NCBI GenBank assembly: GCA_018267365.1
Contig: JAFDYQ010000006.1
Coordinates: forward strand, 112,328-176,327
DNA from: Bacteroidota bacterium
Lineage (GTDB): Bacteria; Bacteroidota; Bacteroidia; Chitinophagales; LD1
Reading direction: 5' to 3'
DNA: 64,000 bases
Part shown: one piece after another, positions 1 through 8,157 of the stretch
Position numbering within the stretch: position 1 is the first letter of the stretch
How the letters are laid out: each line of letters begins with the position of its first letter
Notes under the pieces: model-generated
The model's input: the letters and a program-made list of their open reading frames with translations, nothing else
What the model was told of the DNA's origin: nothing
Database searches by the model: none
Program-made: the position numbers and the translations under genes

Positions 1-1456
1 CCTGGCCTGTGACAGCATAGATAGTACAGGTGGCCTGTGAGGCAGCTGTACCTAGTGATACGTGGAGACGCGTGGCAGCAGGGTCAGGATAAGTCTGAAG
101 TACGGCCCCATGGAGACCGACCGTACCAGTAGTAGGCAGTGAGTAGTAGTAGCGCTGCATGCCTACCAGTACATTGCCGGGCTGCGAGGATGATCCGGCT
201 ACTACTATGCGGCCATCAGACTGTGTCATGACAGAATACATCCTGTCATCACCCCTTTCCCCATTCATGCTATTGTATGTCCGGCCCTGTGATGACCACT
301 GTATATATGGGTTGCCATCACTATTGCTGATACAGGTAGCTACGTGGTCTACAAAATTGGAATAATGCCTGCCTGTCATGATGACCTGATCGGTAGCGTT
401 GATCGTCATGCCGTAGCCTTCATCATCCCTATTCTCAAAGTCTACAAGAGATATCCCATTGAAGCCATAGGTACTGTCTATCCTGCCATCTGGTGTATAG
501 CGCCAGGAGGCAAAGTCTGAACCATAGCTACCGCCGGTCTGTGCCGTACCTGCCACTATGATAGAGCCATCAGACTGCAGACCTACTGCCCGCACCAGGT
601 CATAGCCCACTATCCTGCTGATACTTTTGATCACCCGGCCATTGGTACCAAAGGTCAGATCGGGGCTACCCGATGCAGTGTAGCGCGCCAGCACAGAGGT
701 GCGCGAGTAGGGAGAGCTGAGCGGCTGCGTGAAGGCGATGCCTGCCACCAGTATCTGACCATCCGGCTGCACAGCCAGCGCATATACCTGATCATCATAG
801 CCAGCTACAGCGGCGGTCACTACTCCATATGTGCCGAAGCTCTGGTCCAGAGTGCCGTCAGATGCGTTGAGGCGGGCTATCATGAATTGTCTGACACCTG
901 AGCCGGTGGTCATATAGCCACCTACCAGTATCTGGTCATCAGCCTGTACAGTGATGGCGCGGGCCAGAAGACTGCGGCTGCCGGAGGAGAGCTCCAGCCT
1001 GCCACCTGTACCAAAGGTCTGGTCTACCGAGCCGTCCACATTGTAGCGAACCACCAGCACATGATATGGCTGAAGCGCCGCGCTGGCTGTGAGGCCGGCT
1101 GCGAGTATCTTGCCATCACTCTGGCGCGCTATGGCCATGATCGAGTCGCGCACGTAGCCATTGCCCGGGGCCACATAGCCGCCACCAGCAAAGGTATAGT
1201 CTACACTGCCATTGCTATTGAAGCGCATGACAAAGCCATGCTTTTCATAGGCGCTGTCTACCGTGCCGGCTACTACTATCTTGTCATCCGGCTGTACCAG
1301 GGCCGCCGCAAAGCGCAGGCTGTACTGATTGCCGAGGTTGCCCAGGGCGAGACCATTGGCGCCAAAAGTAGGATCGAGAAAATTATTAAGAAGCTGGGCT
1401 AGTACGCTAAAGCGTATGAGCAGCGTCATTATGCTTAGGGTTAGGATCTTTTTCAT
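1..1456 (-). CDS. Secreted delta-60 repeat beta-propeller protein with T9SS end (3' end outside window)
   Basis: The frame is open from an ATG at 1456 to the window edge, about 485 codons, so the C-terminus is cut off. It starts with a signal peptide (MKKILTLSIMTLL...). About six delta-60 repeats follow, each with a core such as DQTFGTGGRL, DQSFGTYGVV or DLTFGTNGRV and an intervening QPDGQILVAG-type strand. These repeats build propeller-like secreted proteins. Near the window edge the chain reads YPDPAATRLHV and then IYAVTGQ, which is the start of a T9SS type A sorting domain, so the product is probably exported through the outer membrane and surface-attached or released. It lies 45 bp after the next gene on the same strand and probably shares its transcript. 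The ligand or function is unknown. Confidence 0.85.
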   Translation of the reverse strand, partial: MKKILTLSIMTLLIRFSVLAQLLNNFLDPTFGANGLALGNLGNQYSLRFAAALVQPDDKIVVAGTVDSAYEKHGFVMRFNSNGSVDYTFAGGGYVAPGNGYVRDSIMAIARQSDGKILAAGLTASAALQPYHVLVVRYNVDGSVDQTFGTGGRLELSSGSRSLLARAITVQADDQILVGGYMTTGSGVRQFMIARLNASDGTLDQSFGTYGVVTAAVAGYDDQVYALAVQPDGQILVAGIAFTQPLSSPYSRTSVLARYTASGSPDLTFGTNGRVIKSISRIVGYDLVRAVGLQSDGSIIVAGTAQTGGSYGSDFASWRYTPDGRIDSTYGFNGISLVDFENRDDEGYGMTINATDQVIMTGRHYSNFVDHVATCISNSDGNPYIQWSSQGRTYNSMNGERGDDRMYSVMTQSDGRIVVAGSSSQPGNVLVGMQRYYYSLPTTGTVGLHGAVLQTYPDPAATRLHVSLGTAASQATCTIYAVTGQ

Positions 1457-1501
1457 TGTCTTCAGGTATTAAAGGAGACTACGGAATGGCGCCTGTACAG
1501 G

Positions 1502-2746
1502 TTATTCTTTGGTAAATTTAATCACAGCTGAGCGGCTGCCATCTGTGACAGACATCATGTACATACCTGCGCTGAGCGGGGCTACATTGATATCAAAATC
1601 GGCTTTGGCCGAGATATCTGCCAGGAGCATGCGGCCGCTGAGGTCAGATACCTCATAGTGTACCGTCTCACACGAAAAGTCCGAACTGATATGCAGCACA
1701 CCGGTAGCAGGGTTAGGGTACAGCCTTGCCGCCGGGGCCTCTATAGCTATGACTCCTGTGGCAGGTGAGCCGTTTGTCTTGTATACACAGCTCATACCTG
1801 AGATATAGCCTTCGCCATTGAGGAAAGAAATACCATAGAAGTCGCAACCGCCTGTACCGGTAGAATTGAGCTGAGTCCATGTCTGCCCGCCATCGGTGGT
1901 CTTGTAGATGAGCTCTGGACCCGAAGAATTGCGCGGAGCGAAGAGGATACCTACGGCATAGCCGGTAGTGGCGTCCTGAAAGTCCATATCAGTAATGTAC
2001 TCAGACGTATTGGCCTGGACGGTAGTCCATGTAGCGCCGCCATCTGTAGAGCGGACTATGAGGCCATCCTGATGAGTGGTAGATGTAGCAGATGCCAGGG
2101 CTACGGTAGTGTTCAGGTACTTCACGGAGGAGATGGTGTAGTCCGCAGTCAGCTGATTGGGCGTGGTAGCCTGGGTCCATGTGCTACCGCCGTCAGTCGT
2201 GTAGTATATACGGCCATTTTTGGATCCTATGCTACCGATGGTGCTGGAGGCAAAAGACACCGCTTGAAAGTCAGTGGCATTGCCCGCGCCGGATACACTG
2301 ACATCATTCCAGGTAGATCCCCCATTGACGGTGATCTGCAGCTGGCCATCATCTTGTACTACCCATCCGCGATTGTCATTGATAAAGAAAACGTCATTCA
2401 GTATATGGCCGCCGGAGGTGCCATTGGATACAAAGGTAGATCCCCCGTCAAAGCTGACATAAATGTGGGTCTGAGAGATGGCGATGAGATGCGTGGCCGA
2501 GGGTGCTGCCATATCTACCAGGCTGCCGGCTGCCCCTGTCACAGACTGCCAGGTAGACCCGCCATCTGTAGTATAGTGTGAGCCGGCCAGGGAGCATGCT
2601 ATGCCATACTGAGAGGTGGCCATGGTCAGTTTGGTTGCATTGACAGAGCTAAGAAAAGTCCAGTCACCTATGGTCTGTGCATGGCTGGTGAGTGAAAATA
2701 CTGTGGCGAGACACGAAAGAATGAGAGCGCTAAGTTTGTTTTGCAT
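1502..2746 (-). CDS. Secreted BNR/YCF48-like propeller protein with T9SS type A sorting domain
   Basis: The product is 414 aa. Residues 1-23 form a signal peptide (ends SHAQ). The body holds about six Asp-box motifs of the type S/T-x-D-G-G-x-T-W (for example TTDGGSTWTQ, STDGGATWTT, TTDGGQTWTQ), as in sialidase/photosystem-assembly-like beta-propellers. No sialidase catalytic arginine triad or FRIP motif is apparent, so I do not call it an enzyme. Residues about 340-414 (LYPNPATGVLHI ... SAGMYMMSVTDG) are a T9SS type A C-terminal domain. It is the upstream gene of a two-gene minus-strand unit with the delta-60 protein and has a good promoter-like sequence in front. Confidence 0.9.
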   Translation of the reverse strand: MQNKLSALILSCLATVFSLTSHAQTIGDWTFLSSVNATKLTMATSQYGIACSLAGSHYTTDGGSTWQSVTGAAGSLVDMAAPSATHLIAISQTHIYVSFDGGSTFVSNGTSGGHILNDVFFINDNRGWVVQDDGQLQITVNGGSTWNDVSVSGAGNATDFQAVSFASSTIGSIGSKNGRIYYTTDGGSTWTQATTPNQLTADYTISSVKYLNTTVALASATSTTHQDGLIVRSTDGGATWTTVQANTSEYITDMDFQDATTGYAVGILFAPRNSSGPELIYKTTDGGQTWTQLNSTGTGGCDFYGISFLNGEGYISGMSCVYKTNGSPATGVIAIEAPAARLYPNPATGVLHISSDFSCETVHYEVSDLSGRMLLADISAKADFDINVAPLSAGMYMMSVTDGSRSAVIKFTKE

Positions 2747-2774
2747 AAATGTTCAATTTGGTTTATTAAAGCCG

Positions 2775-2806
2775 CAAATATATCATTAAGATTTTATAAT
2801 GACAGG
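2775..2806 (-). promoter_or_regulatory. Bacteroidota-type promoter for the propeller gene pair
   Basis: On the minus strand TATATTTG (2782-2775) matches the TAnnTTTG -7 element exactly. A CCTG (2806-2803) stands 20 bp upstream, a weak match to the TTTG -33 element. The predicted transcript start is about 20 nt before the ATG at 2746. Seen by eye only. Confidence 0.45.
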
Positions 2807-3002
2807 TAGTACAAATCTTTAGGTGGCGTAGTGGTATCCGGTTTTGAAAGCTCACCCTGATCCTACCTAACCAGGCGACCTTTTAGATAAGTATAGGGAT
2901 ATGGTTTCACTGCGATTTATATTAAATAAAAACAGGCGGGCCGCAGGCGATGTCGGTCAAAATACATCCCTGCGCCCGCCTTTAATAACGGCCCCATCCA
3001 AA

Positions 3003-3022
3003 CCTTCCCCGAAAGGGGAAGG
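3003..3022. repeat. Perfect 8-bp hairpin with GAAA loop (dispersed palindrome type)
   Basis: CCTTCCCC, loop GAAA, GGGGAAGG. No T-tract follows on either side, so it is not a classical terminator. Short C-rich/G-rich palindromes of this kind are scattered between genes in many Bacteroidota. It resembles in composition, but does not copy, the palindrome in the DUF559 element at 43.7 and 44.2 kb. Confidence 0.6.
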
Positions 3023-3112
3023 CTTCAATACAAATACAGTGAATTACATTAGTGAGCTGTTCGAGTGCTCTCAGAGAGCGCCTAAAGGTAGGCAGGGGTG
3101 TAGGGCCAGAGC

Positions 3113-3949
3113 CTAGCTCAGCCTGTACATGATAGGCAGGGTGAACCGAACGCGCACCGGTTTTCCATTTTGTGAGCCGGGTTTGAAGCGCTTGAGTTTG
3201 CGCACTACGCGGATGGACTCTTCATCCAGAGAGCGATTGAGGCCGCGTACTATGCGCACATCGTTTACATTGCCATTTTCATCTACTATGAAGCCCACCA
3301 CTACACGGCCCTGTATGTCTATGGCCCTGGCATCATCAGGGTAGTCTATATTGCTAGTGATATAGCGCATCATGGCCTCTTCGCCGCCGGGATACTGAGG
3401 CATATTGGTAGCCCAGTCTACCACATCTGGTGTGGCGGGAGCAGGCCTGGTCACGATGATGCCGATATCGCCATCGGCAGTGCCCTTGAGATCACCGGGT
3501 GTGGTGCCGGCCTTATCCTGATCTCCGGGTACGGCAGTGGCCAGCATATCATGACGGGTGATGCTGTCAGTAGTGTGATCTGTATTGGCAGGGATGAGGA
3601 TGGCAGTGCTGCGCACAGTGGGCGGGTCTGCTACACCCTTGGGCGCGGCGGCAGCTTTAGGCTTGGGCAGATCAGGTGTCTTGGGTTTGGTCATCTCTAT
3701 GGTCTCGACTTTTACATCATGCAGTTCCTGCACGATCTCTACTTTTCTCGGCTGCGCAGCGGGATGATAGTGCGCCATGAGGGACTGGTAGCTGCAGAGT
3801 AGCGCAGCTATACCTAGCGCACCGAGTACGCCCTGCCGGATACGGCGATCATAGGACCGGCGCAGCTCGTAGGCGCCGTAGGCTTTGTTGCGGCCATCAA
3901 AGATGATATCATCCATAGAGAGGCCGTCGTAGTTGGTTGTGTTTTGCAT
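3113..3949 (-). CDS. Energy transducer TonB family protein
   Basis: The product is 278 aa. A short cytoplasmic N-terminus (with a SMDDIIFDGRNKAYGAYELR stretch common in Bacteroidota TonB proteins) is followed by one membrane segment at about 38-56, a proline/lysine-rich periplasmic linker (MTKPKTPDLPKPKAAAAPKG) and a C-terminal TonB domain at about 188-278 (YPGGEEAMMRYI, VVVGFIVDENGNV, FTLPIMYRL). It would couple the proton-motive force, with ExbB/ExbD, to outer-membrane TonB-dependent receptors; one such receptor is encoded at 26.5-29.0 kb. No exbBD genes are present in the window, so this is an orphan TonB. Confidence 0.9.
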   Translation of the reverse strand: MQNTTNYDGLSMDDIIFDGRNKAYGAYELRRSYDRRIRQGVLGALGIAALLCSYQSLMAHYHPAAQPRKVEIVQELHDVKVETIEMTKPKTPDLPKPKAAAAPKGVADPPTVRSTAILIPANTDHTTDSITRHDMLATAVPGDQDKAGTTPGDLKGTADGDIGIIVTRPAPATPDVVDWATNMPQYPGGEEAMMRYITSNIDYPDDARAIDIQGRVVVGFIVDENGNVNDVRIVRGLNRSLDEESIRVVRKLKRFKPGSQNGKPVRVRFTLPIMYRLS

Positions 3950-4006
3950 GATTACTTATTTGACAGTATCATGCGCGGACGCGGATTCTTCCACAAAAAT
4001 GATTGT

Positions 4007-4039
4007 CAGTTTTTTGTCAGAAAAAAATGACAAAAACTG
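4007..4039. repeat. A/T-rich inverted repeat upstream of the tonB-like gene
   Basis: CAGTTTTTTGTCA (4007-4019) and TGACAAAAACTG (4028-4039) pair over 12 bp with one bulged base around an A-rich 8-nt loop. It lies 58 bp upstream of the tonB-like start and about 70 bp downstream of the SUMF1-like stop. It could be a terminator-like hairpin or an operator; nothing more can be said from sequence alone. Confidence 0.5.
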
Positions 4040-4108
4040 TACAGCTAAGGAAGATAATGGCGGTGAAATAAAAGCAAGGGTACAAGGCCGAGCATGCTAC
4101 CCCATGCA

Positions 4109-4906
4109 CTACGGGTCAGCGGCTAAACGGAAACCTACATTGTAAAAATGACTATCGGGTGGTAGCTCTGCGCGCACGGTGACCGCACAGTGTGAAGTGA
4201 AAATATTCCACGCACAGCCGCGCAGCACTTTGGTGTTTCCGCTGGGGGGGCCGGGTGGATTCTGTACCGGACTCTCCCGGTAGTAATCTTCCTTGTACCA
4301 GTCGCTACACCATTCCAGGACATTTCCGGTCATGTCGTACAAACCGAGTTCATTAGGATTTTTTTGCCCTACAGGGTGTGACCTCTTGTCACTGTTATTA
4401 TCATTCCATCCTATACTGTCCATCTCATCGCTACCGCTGAAGAGATAGTTTTTGCTTTTGCTTCCTCCCTTGGCAGCATACTCCCACTCTGCCTCAGTAG
4501 GCAGCCTATAGTTTCTACCTGTCAGCTTGTTTAACTTTAAGATAAAATCACGGGCATCTGTCCAGCTGACTTTTTCTACCGGGCAGCTATCACATATGGT
4601 AGAACCACTAGGGTTGTGACCCTGGACTGCGGTCCAGAGCGCCTGCGTGACAGCATATCTGGATATCAAAAAGCTATGGACGTAAACAGTATGCACCGGT
4701 CTGGTATCTACCTCGGGTTCTCTATCCGTGGTAGCCCCCATCTGGAAACTGTCACCATGCACCTGTACCATATTACGCTGCAGGTCATCTACCAGCAGAC
4801 GTGCTGCTGGAGACAGGCTCGACCTGGATACCGGGGATGCCGGCTGGCTGATCACAGGCGGTGACCATATGAGGCCGGACAGCAGTATGAAACATAGAGT
4901 TTTCAT
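4109..4906 (-). CDS. SUMF1/FGE-sulfatase-domain secreted protein
   Basis: I start it at the ATG at 4906, which gives a signal peptide (MKTLCFILLSGLIWSPPVIS); an upstream ATG at 4939 would add 11 residues before it. The 265-aa product has the formylglycine-generating-enzyme-like fold throughout: FQMGATTDREPEVDTRPVH, YAVTQALWTAV, VEKVSWTDARDF, LPTEAEWEYAAKGG, GNVLEWCSDWY, VLRGCAWNIF, and a final NVGFRLA. Members include FGE, EgtB/PvdO-like enzymes and many non-catalytic proteins. Only one cysteine (in TSHCAV) lies where true FGEs carry a redox-active pair, so sulfatase activation is unlikely. It lies 40 bp downstream of a DUF1501 gene on the same strand and could be its partner. Confidence 0.85.
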   Translation of the reverse strand: MKTLCFILLSGLIWSPPVISQPASPVSRSSLSPAARLLVDDLQRNMVQVHGDSFQMGATTDREPEVDTRPVHTVYVHSFLISRYAVTQALWTAVQGHNPSGSTICDSCPVEKVSWTDARDFILKLNKLTGRNYRLPTEAEWEYAAKGGSKSKNYLFSGSDEMDSIGWNDNNSDKRSHPVGQKNPNELGLYDMTGNVLEWCSDWYKEDYYRESPVQNPPGPPSGNTKVLRGCAWNIFTSHCAVTVRAELPPDSHFYNVGFRLAADP

Positions 4907-4946
4907 TATTGTGATAGGTATGGTGTGGAGGCGTAGCATCAGGCCA

Positions 4947-6245
4947 TCAGGGTATGAATAGGTCTAATCTCTCTGCCGGAGCCGTAGGCAGTATAGTTCT
5001 GATTTTTTCCTCCGGCAGGCCAAACCACCCTTTGAGAACAGACGCATACACCGCCCTGAAATCTGTGTGATGAGTCATATTGTCATTTATAGTAGGCTTG
5101 TCTGGAAGGACAGGCAAGTCACCTACAAAGTTTTTTTGCAGCCTGGTACCAAACATGATAACTGCCTCTACTGTACCGTGATCGGTACCGCGGGATTCAT
5201 TGGAAGCTATGCGGCGCCCAAACTCTGAAAAAGTCATGCCTAATACATTATCCAGTTTGCCCATCAGGCGCAGGTCATCCTGGAATGCGACGATCGCCTC
5301 TGACAGATCGCTCAGCAGGTCTGCGTGCAGGCCCTTGGTAGTATCTGTGCGCGCTACCTGGTCGCCATGTGTATCATAGCCGGTTTGATTGACTATATAT
5401 ACCGGGCTCCTCAGATCACCTCCTATGAGGCTAGCTACTAATCTCAATTGATCTGCCAGTAAGTTTTTTTTGGGCGCTGGATATAGTTTAGATAGATTTT
5501 TTTGCCTGCCTACGGCTGATGTGATGCCGGGTACATAGAGTTTCACTTGTTTGACCAAAGACATAATATCTGAGACATGCCGGCCACCCAGAGTACTGAC
5601 AGCAGGACTATTGGGAAAATCGGGTGCGAGGTTTTCAAAATCCGACAGATTATTGAATCCTATACCCAGGTCTGCATTGATCCCTGACGTGATTTTGGGT
5701 GATACTTTTCCTATTCGCACCGCCGGCGGGCCGTCTCCCGGGTTTTTAGGAAAGCCCATTGGATAGTCTTCATACCGGGTCTCGAGATACCGGCCTACCC
5801 ATCCTGTGAGGCAGTGATCAGAACTCTCACCGGTGCCCACATATGCAGTCATCTTTATATCTGTGCCTTTGAAGTGCGAAAAATCCGGATCAGGATAGCC
5901 GACACCATGTACGACTGAGAGTTGTTTGTCTTCGTAGAGCTGCCGCAGCCCTGCCAGCGAGGGGTGAAAGCCGAATCCGTTGGTAGTCTCGGGGACCAGT
6001 ATTTTGTTTTCCGGGATTACGATATTTTTCCTCACATTTTGGAGGATAGAATATTGGTGTAGTGGTATGATGGTGTTTAAGGTATCATTGCCTCCTTCCA
6101 GCTGGATGAGTACCAATACGCGGTCCTGATAAGGAGCTTGCAAAGCGATATGCTCAAGGAAGGTAGCGTGAGATATGGCAAAAGATGGCAGACCCCAGAT
6201 CAGGGGTAAAGTGCTTGCGTTTTTGAGAAAGGTTCTGCGGTTCAT
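4947..6245 (-). CDS. DUF1501 family protein (copy 1, no sorting domain)
   Basis: The product is 432 aa. The N-terminus MNRRTFLKNASTLPLIWG looks like a Tat-type signal with RRTFLK. Family blocks visible are LIQLEGGNDTLNTIIPL (about residues 46-62), FGFHPSLAGLRQLY, VVHGVGYPDPDFSHF, GYDTHGDQ, MTFSEFGRRIASN and GTDHG. DUF1501 proteins are related to the alkaline phosphatase/sulfatase superfamily and are almost always encoded next to DUF1800; the biochemical role is not known to me. There is no CxPxR sulfatase motif. The gene starts 4 bp after the DUF1800 stop. A second, longer copy is at 50600-52183. Confidence 0.9.
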   Translation of the reverse strand: MNRRTFLKNASTLPLIWGLPSFAISHATFLEHIALQAPYQDRVLVLIQLEGGNDTLNTIIPLHQYSILQNVRKNIVIPENKILVPETTNGFGFHPSLAGLRQLYEDKQLSVVHGVGYPDPDFSHFKGTDIKMTAYVGTGESSDHCLTGWVGRYLETRYEDYPMGFPKNPGDGPPAVRIGKVSPKITSGINADLGIGFNNLSDFENLAPDFPNSPAVSTLGGRHVSDIMSLVKQVKLYVPGITSAVGRQKNLSKLYPAPKKNLLADQLRLVASLIGGDLRSPVYIVNQTGYDTHGDQVARTDTTKGLHADLLSDLSEAIVAFQDDLRLMGKLDNVLGMTFSEFGRRIASNESRGTDHGTVEAVIMFGTRLQKNFVGDLPVLPDKPTINDNMTHHTDFRAVYASVLKGWFGLPEEKIRTILPTAPAERLDLFIP

Positions 6246-6249
6246 GGTT

Positions 6250-7788
6250 TTATCTGATTTTATACTCCGGATAGGTGAGCAGGTTCTGAAAAATATCCCG
6301 TAACCTTTTTTTTATTTCCGTTGATAGCGCCTCATTCTCCGGCGCCAGTATATATTTAGCCCACACTTCATTCCATGATCCTTTGCACTCGTGGCTGGTA
6401 TCGGCTAGTTTTTGCAGATATTTCATGGGCGCCTCTCCCGGAGGCAGGGCGTATAGCAGATCTGTGGTCTCGGCCAGCCATTGTATGGAGTCGGCCGGGT
6501 TTGACAGTGCTTTTACAAATGATATAAGGTCCAGGTGAATCGTTTCCTCAGGATTTGTCCTGTCCAGGGTGGTCACTTTGTCGATCCATACGGCCTGACC
6601 AAAAATACCGGAGGTGAGCCATTCCTTGTCAAACAACGGGTCCTCATAGTATGCCGGCCAGCCGGCCACAGTAGGGGGGCTTCCTATTTCCTGACCCATT
6701 CTGCCGGCAGAGACAGCGGCCCAGAATGGTACCTTCATCGGTCCTGTTGGTTCCGGATCCGTTTCATCATTTTTCAAATCAAACTCCCGCAAGAGAGCAA
6801 TCATAAAATCTATGGGACTTTTGATGATACCTCCTATCAGGTCGGAGTTGTAAAAAAAATCCGAACTCAGCAGGGCATGCAAGACGGGTTTCACCTCATA
6901 ATCTGGCCTGATAAAGATATCTGCCAGTGGCGAGATGATTTTCTTTTCTACCTGGGCATCTATATTGCTATTTACAAACCAGCGATATAGTTTTCGGCAC
7001 ATGAATCTTGATACTTCCGGCTGGCGGCAGATCATATCCACCAGCTCATCTATCTCAGTCTGACCCTCAGGTCCGGCTTTTCCCTTGATCACATGATCGT
7101 GATAGAAAGATGAGAAGGTTTTGTCAGTGATATCATGTATATCGGGGTCAAAGCGGGCGGCAAAACTCTCGTGATCTACTATCCAGCCAGTCAGCACTTT
7201 GGCTGCGGCCTGTACATCTGCCTCGGTGTATCGTGATCCGGGTCCCTTGCCCAGGCTAAAAAGCTCCTGCAGCTCTCTGGCGTAGTTTTCATTTGGTGCA
7301 TTTTTGCTGTTTTTATTGCCATCCAGGAAAAGAAGCATTTGCGCATTTGTGGTGATCTCTCTTAGCAGTTGCTTAAAATTGCCTGTAACATGTTTTCTCA
7401 ATAACATGAAATATTGCATCGTATATACACCACTCTGGGTAGTCTGGTAGCGCGTGACGAAATGGTTGTGCCAAAACAACACCATTCGCTCTCCAATGTT
7501 TCGTTGCTGATGCATCATAGGCATGAAGCAGGAGATCAATACAGCGGTGAACATTATAAACTTTTCATTGTGATGGTCCCATTTGTACTCTTTTATTGTC
7601 TCCGTCCTTTGGTCTTCAAAATATACAGGTGGGAAAGGATTAGCTGATGTGTCGAGCAAAATATCGAGACATTGATCCATGGTCTTGCCCCGAAAAAATC
7701 TATAGTCCTCTGGCGTAATGCCAAAAAGAGTGCGGCGCAGCAGGTGTTTGAGTTGCGTATCGGTCCAAGGACCTTCATATTTTTTCAT
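6250..7788 (-). CDS. DUF1800 family protein (copy 1)
   Basis: The product is 512 aa. Family blocks are HLLRRTLFGITPEDYRFF near the N-terminus, MVLFWHNHFVTRYQ, LLFLDGNKNSKNAPNENYAR followed by ELQELFSLG, AAKVLTGWIVD, CRKLYRWFV and SPPTVAGWPAYY. The function of DUF1800 is unknown; it is found with DUF1501 across many phyla. No signal peptide is obvious. It is the first gene of a minus-strand unit DUF1800-DUF1501-SUMF1-like. The paralogue at 52206-53864 keeps the same blocks and the same order relative to DUF1501. Confidence 0.9.
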   Translation of the reverse strand: MKKYEGPWTDTQLKHLLRRTLFGITPEDYRFFRGKTMDQCLDILLDTSANPFPPVYFEDQRTETIKEYKWDHHNEKFIMFTAVLISCFMPMMHQQRNIGERMVLFWHNHFVTRYQTTQSGVYTMQYFMLLRKHVTGNFKQLLREITTNAQMLLFLDGNKNSKNAPNENYARELQELFSLGKGPGSRYTEADVQAAAKVLTGWIVDHESFAARFDPDIHDITDKTFSSFYHDHVIKGKAGPEGQTEIDELVDMICRQPEVSRFMCRKLYRWFVNSNIDAQVEKKIISPLADIFIRPDYEVKPVLHALLSSDFFYNSDLIGGIIKSPIDFMIALLREFDLKNDETDPEPTGPMKVPFWAAVSAGRMGQEIGSPPTVAGWPAYYEDPLFDKEWLTSGIFGQAVWIDKVTTLDRTNPEETIHLDLISFVKALSNPADSIQWLAETTDLLYALPPGEAPMKYLQKLADTSHECKGSWNEVWAKYILAPENEALSTEIKKRLRDIFQNLLTYPEYKIR

Positions 7789-8157
7789 AGTACGTCAGGT
7801 ATCGGTTTGAAATACCTTTTCAGTCAAATCTGATAGGTCATCCACAATGGCAAAGACAGGAAAACACGCTATTGTGAATTTAAAGACTTTTTAATCTTTA
7901 AGCGAAAGTTATTTACTACATTTTCAGATCAGAGCAATAAGCATCGTTTACTCACTTTTATAAAAAATGCAGGGCATGCCAATTCGAATATGTTGTTTAT
8001 CCTTTCATTGTATATTTAAAATGAAATTATATTTATTGTTGAATAAATCTCAAGATCAATTTTTTTAGATTTTATTTTTCATATATTTACCAATGAACAG
8101 CGGTTTTTTTCGAGTCAATGATCGTCGGAAATACTGAACCCAGAGAACCCTTTACAC
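7789..8157. other. Intergenic region between divergent genes (369 bp)
   Basis: It separates the start of the DUF1800 gene (minus) from the start of the TMTC-like gene (plus) and must hold both promoters. It is strongly A+T-rich, especially at 7880-8100. TATATTTA at about 8083 is a one-mismatch TAnnTTTG element for the plus-strand gene, but I see no good -33 partner. No gene, repeat or RNA is recognised. Confidence 0.5.

Larger units (their letters stand above)
2747..3112. other. Intergenic region of 366 bp without a gene
   Basis: It lies between the start of the propeller gene and the stop of the tonB-like gene, both on the minus strand. It holds the promoter at 2775-2806 and the short hairpin repeat at 3003-3022. 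The open frame at 2901-3116 (+) has no recognisable features, runs across the hairpin and is probably not a gene. Confidence 0.6.

Noticed and set aside
4109..6245. Classical FGE plus sulfatase pair
   Set aside because: DUF1501 lacks a CxPxR/SxPxR motif and the SUMF1-like protein lacks the paired active-site cysteines.
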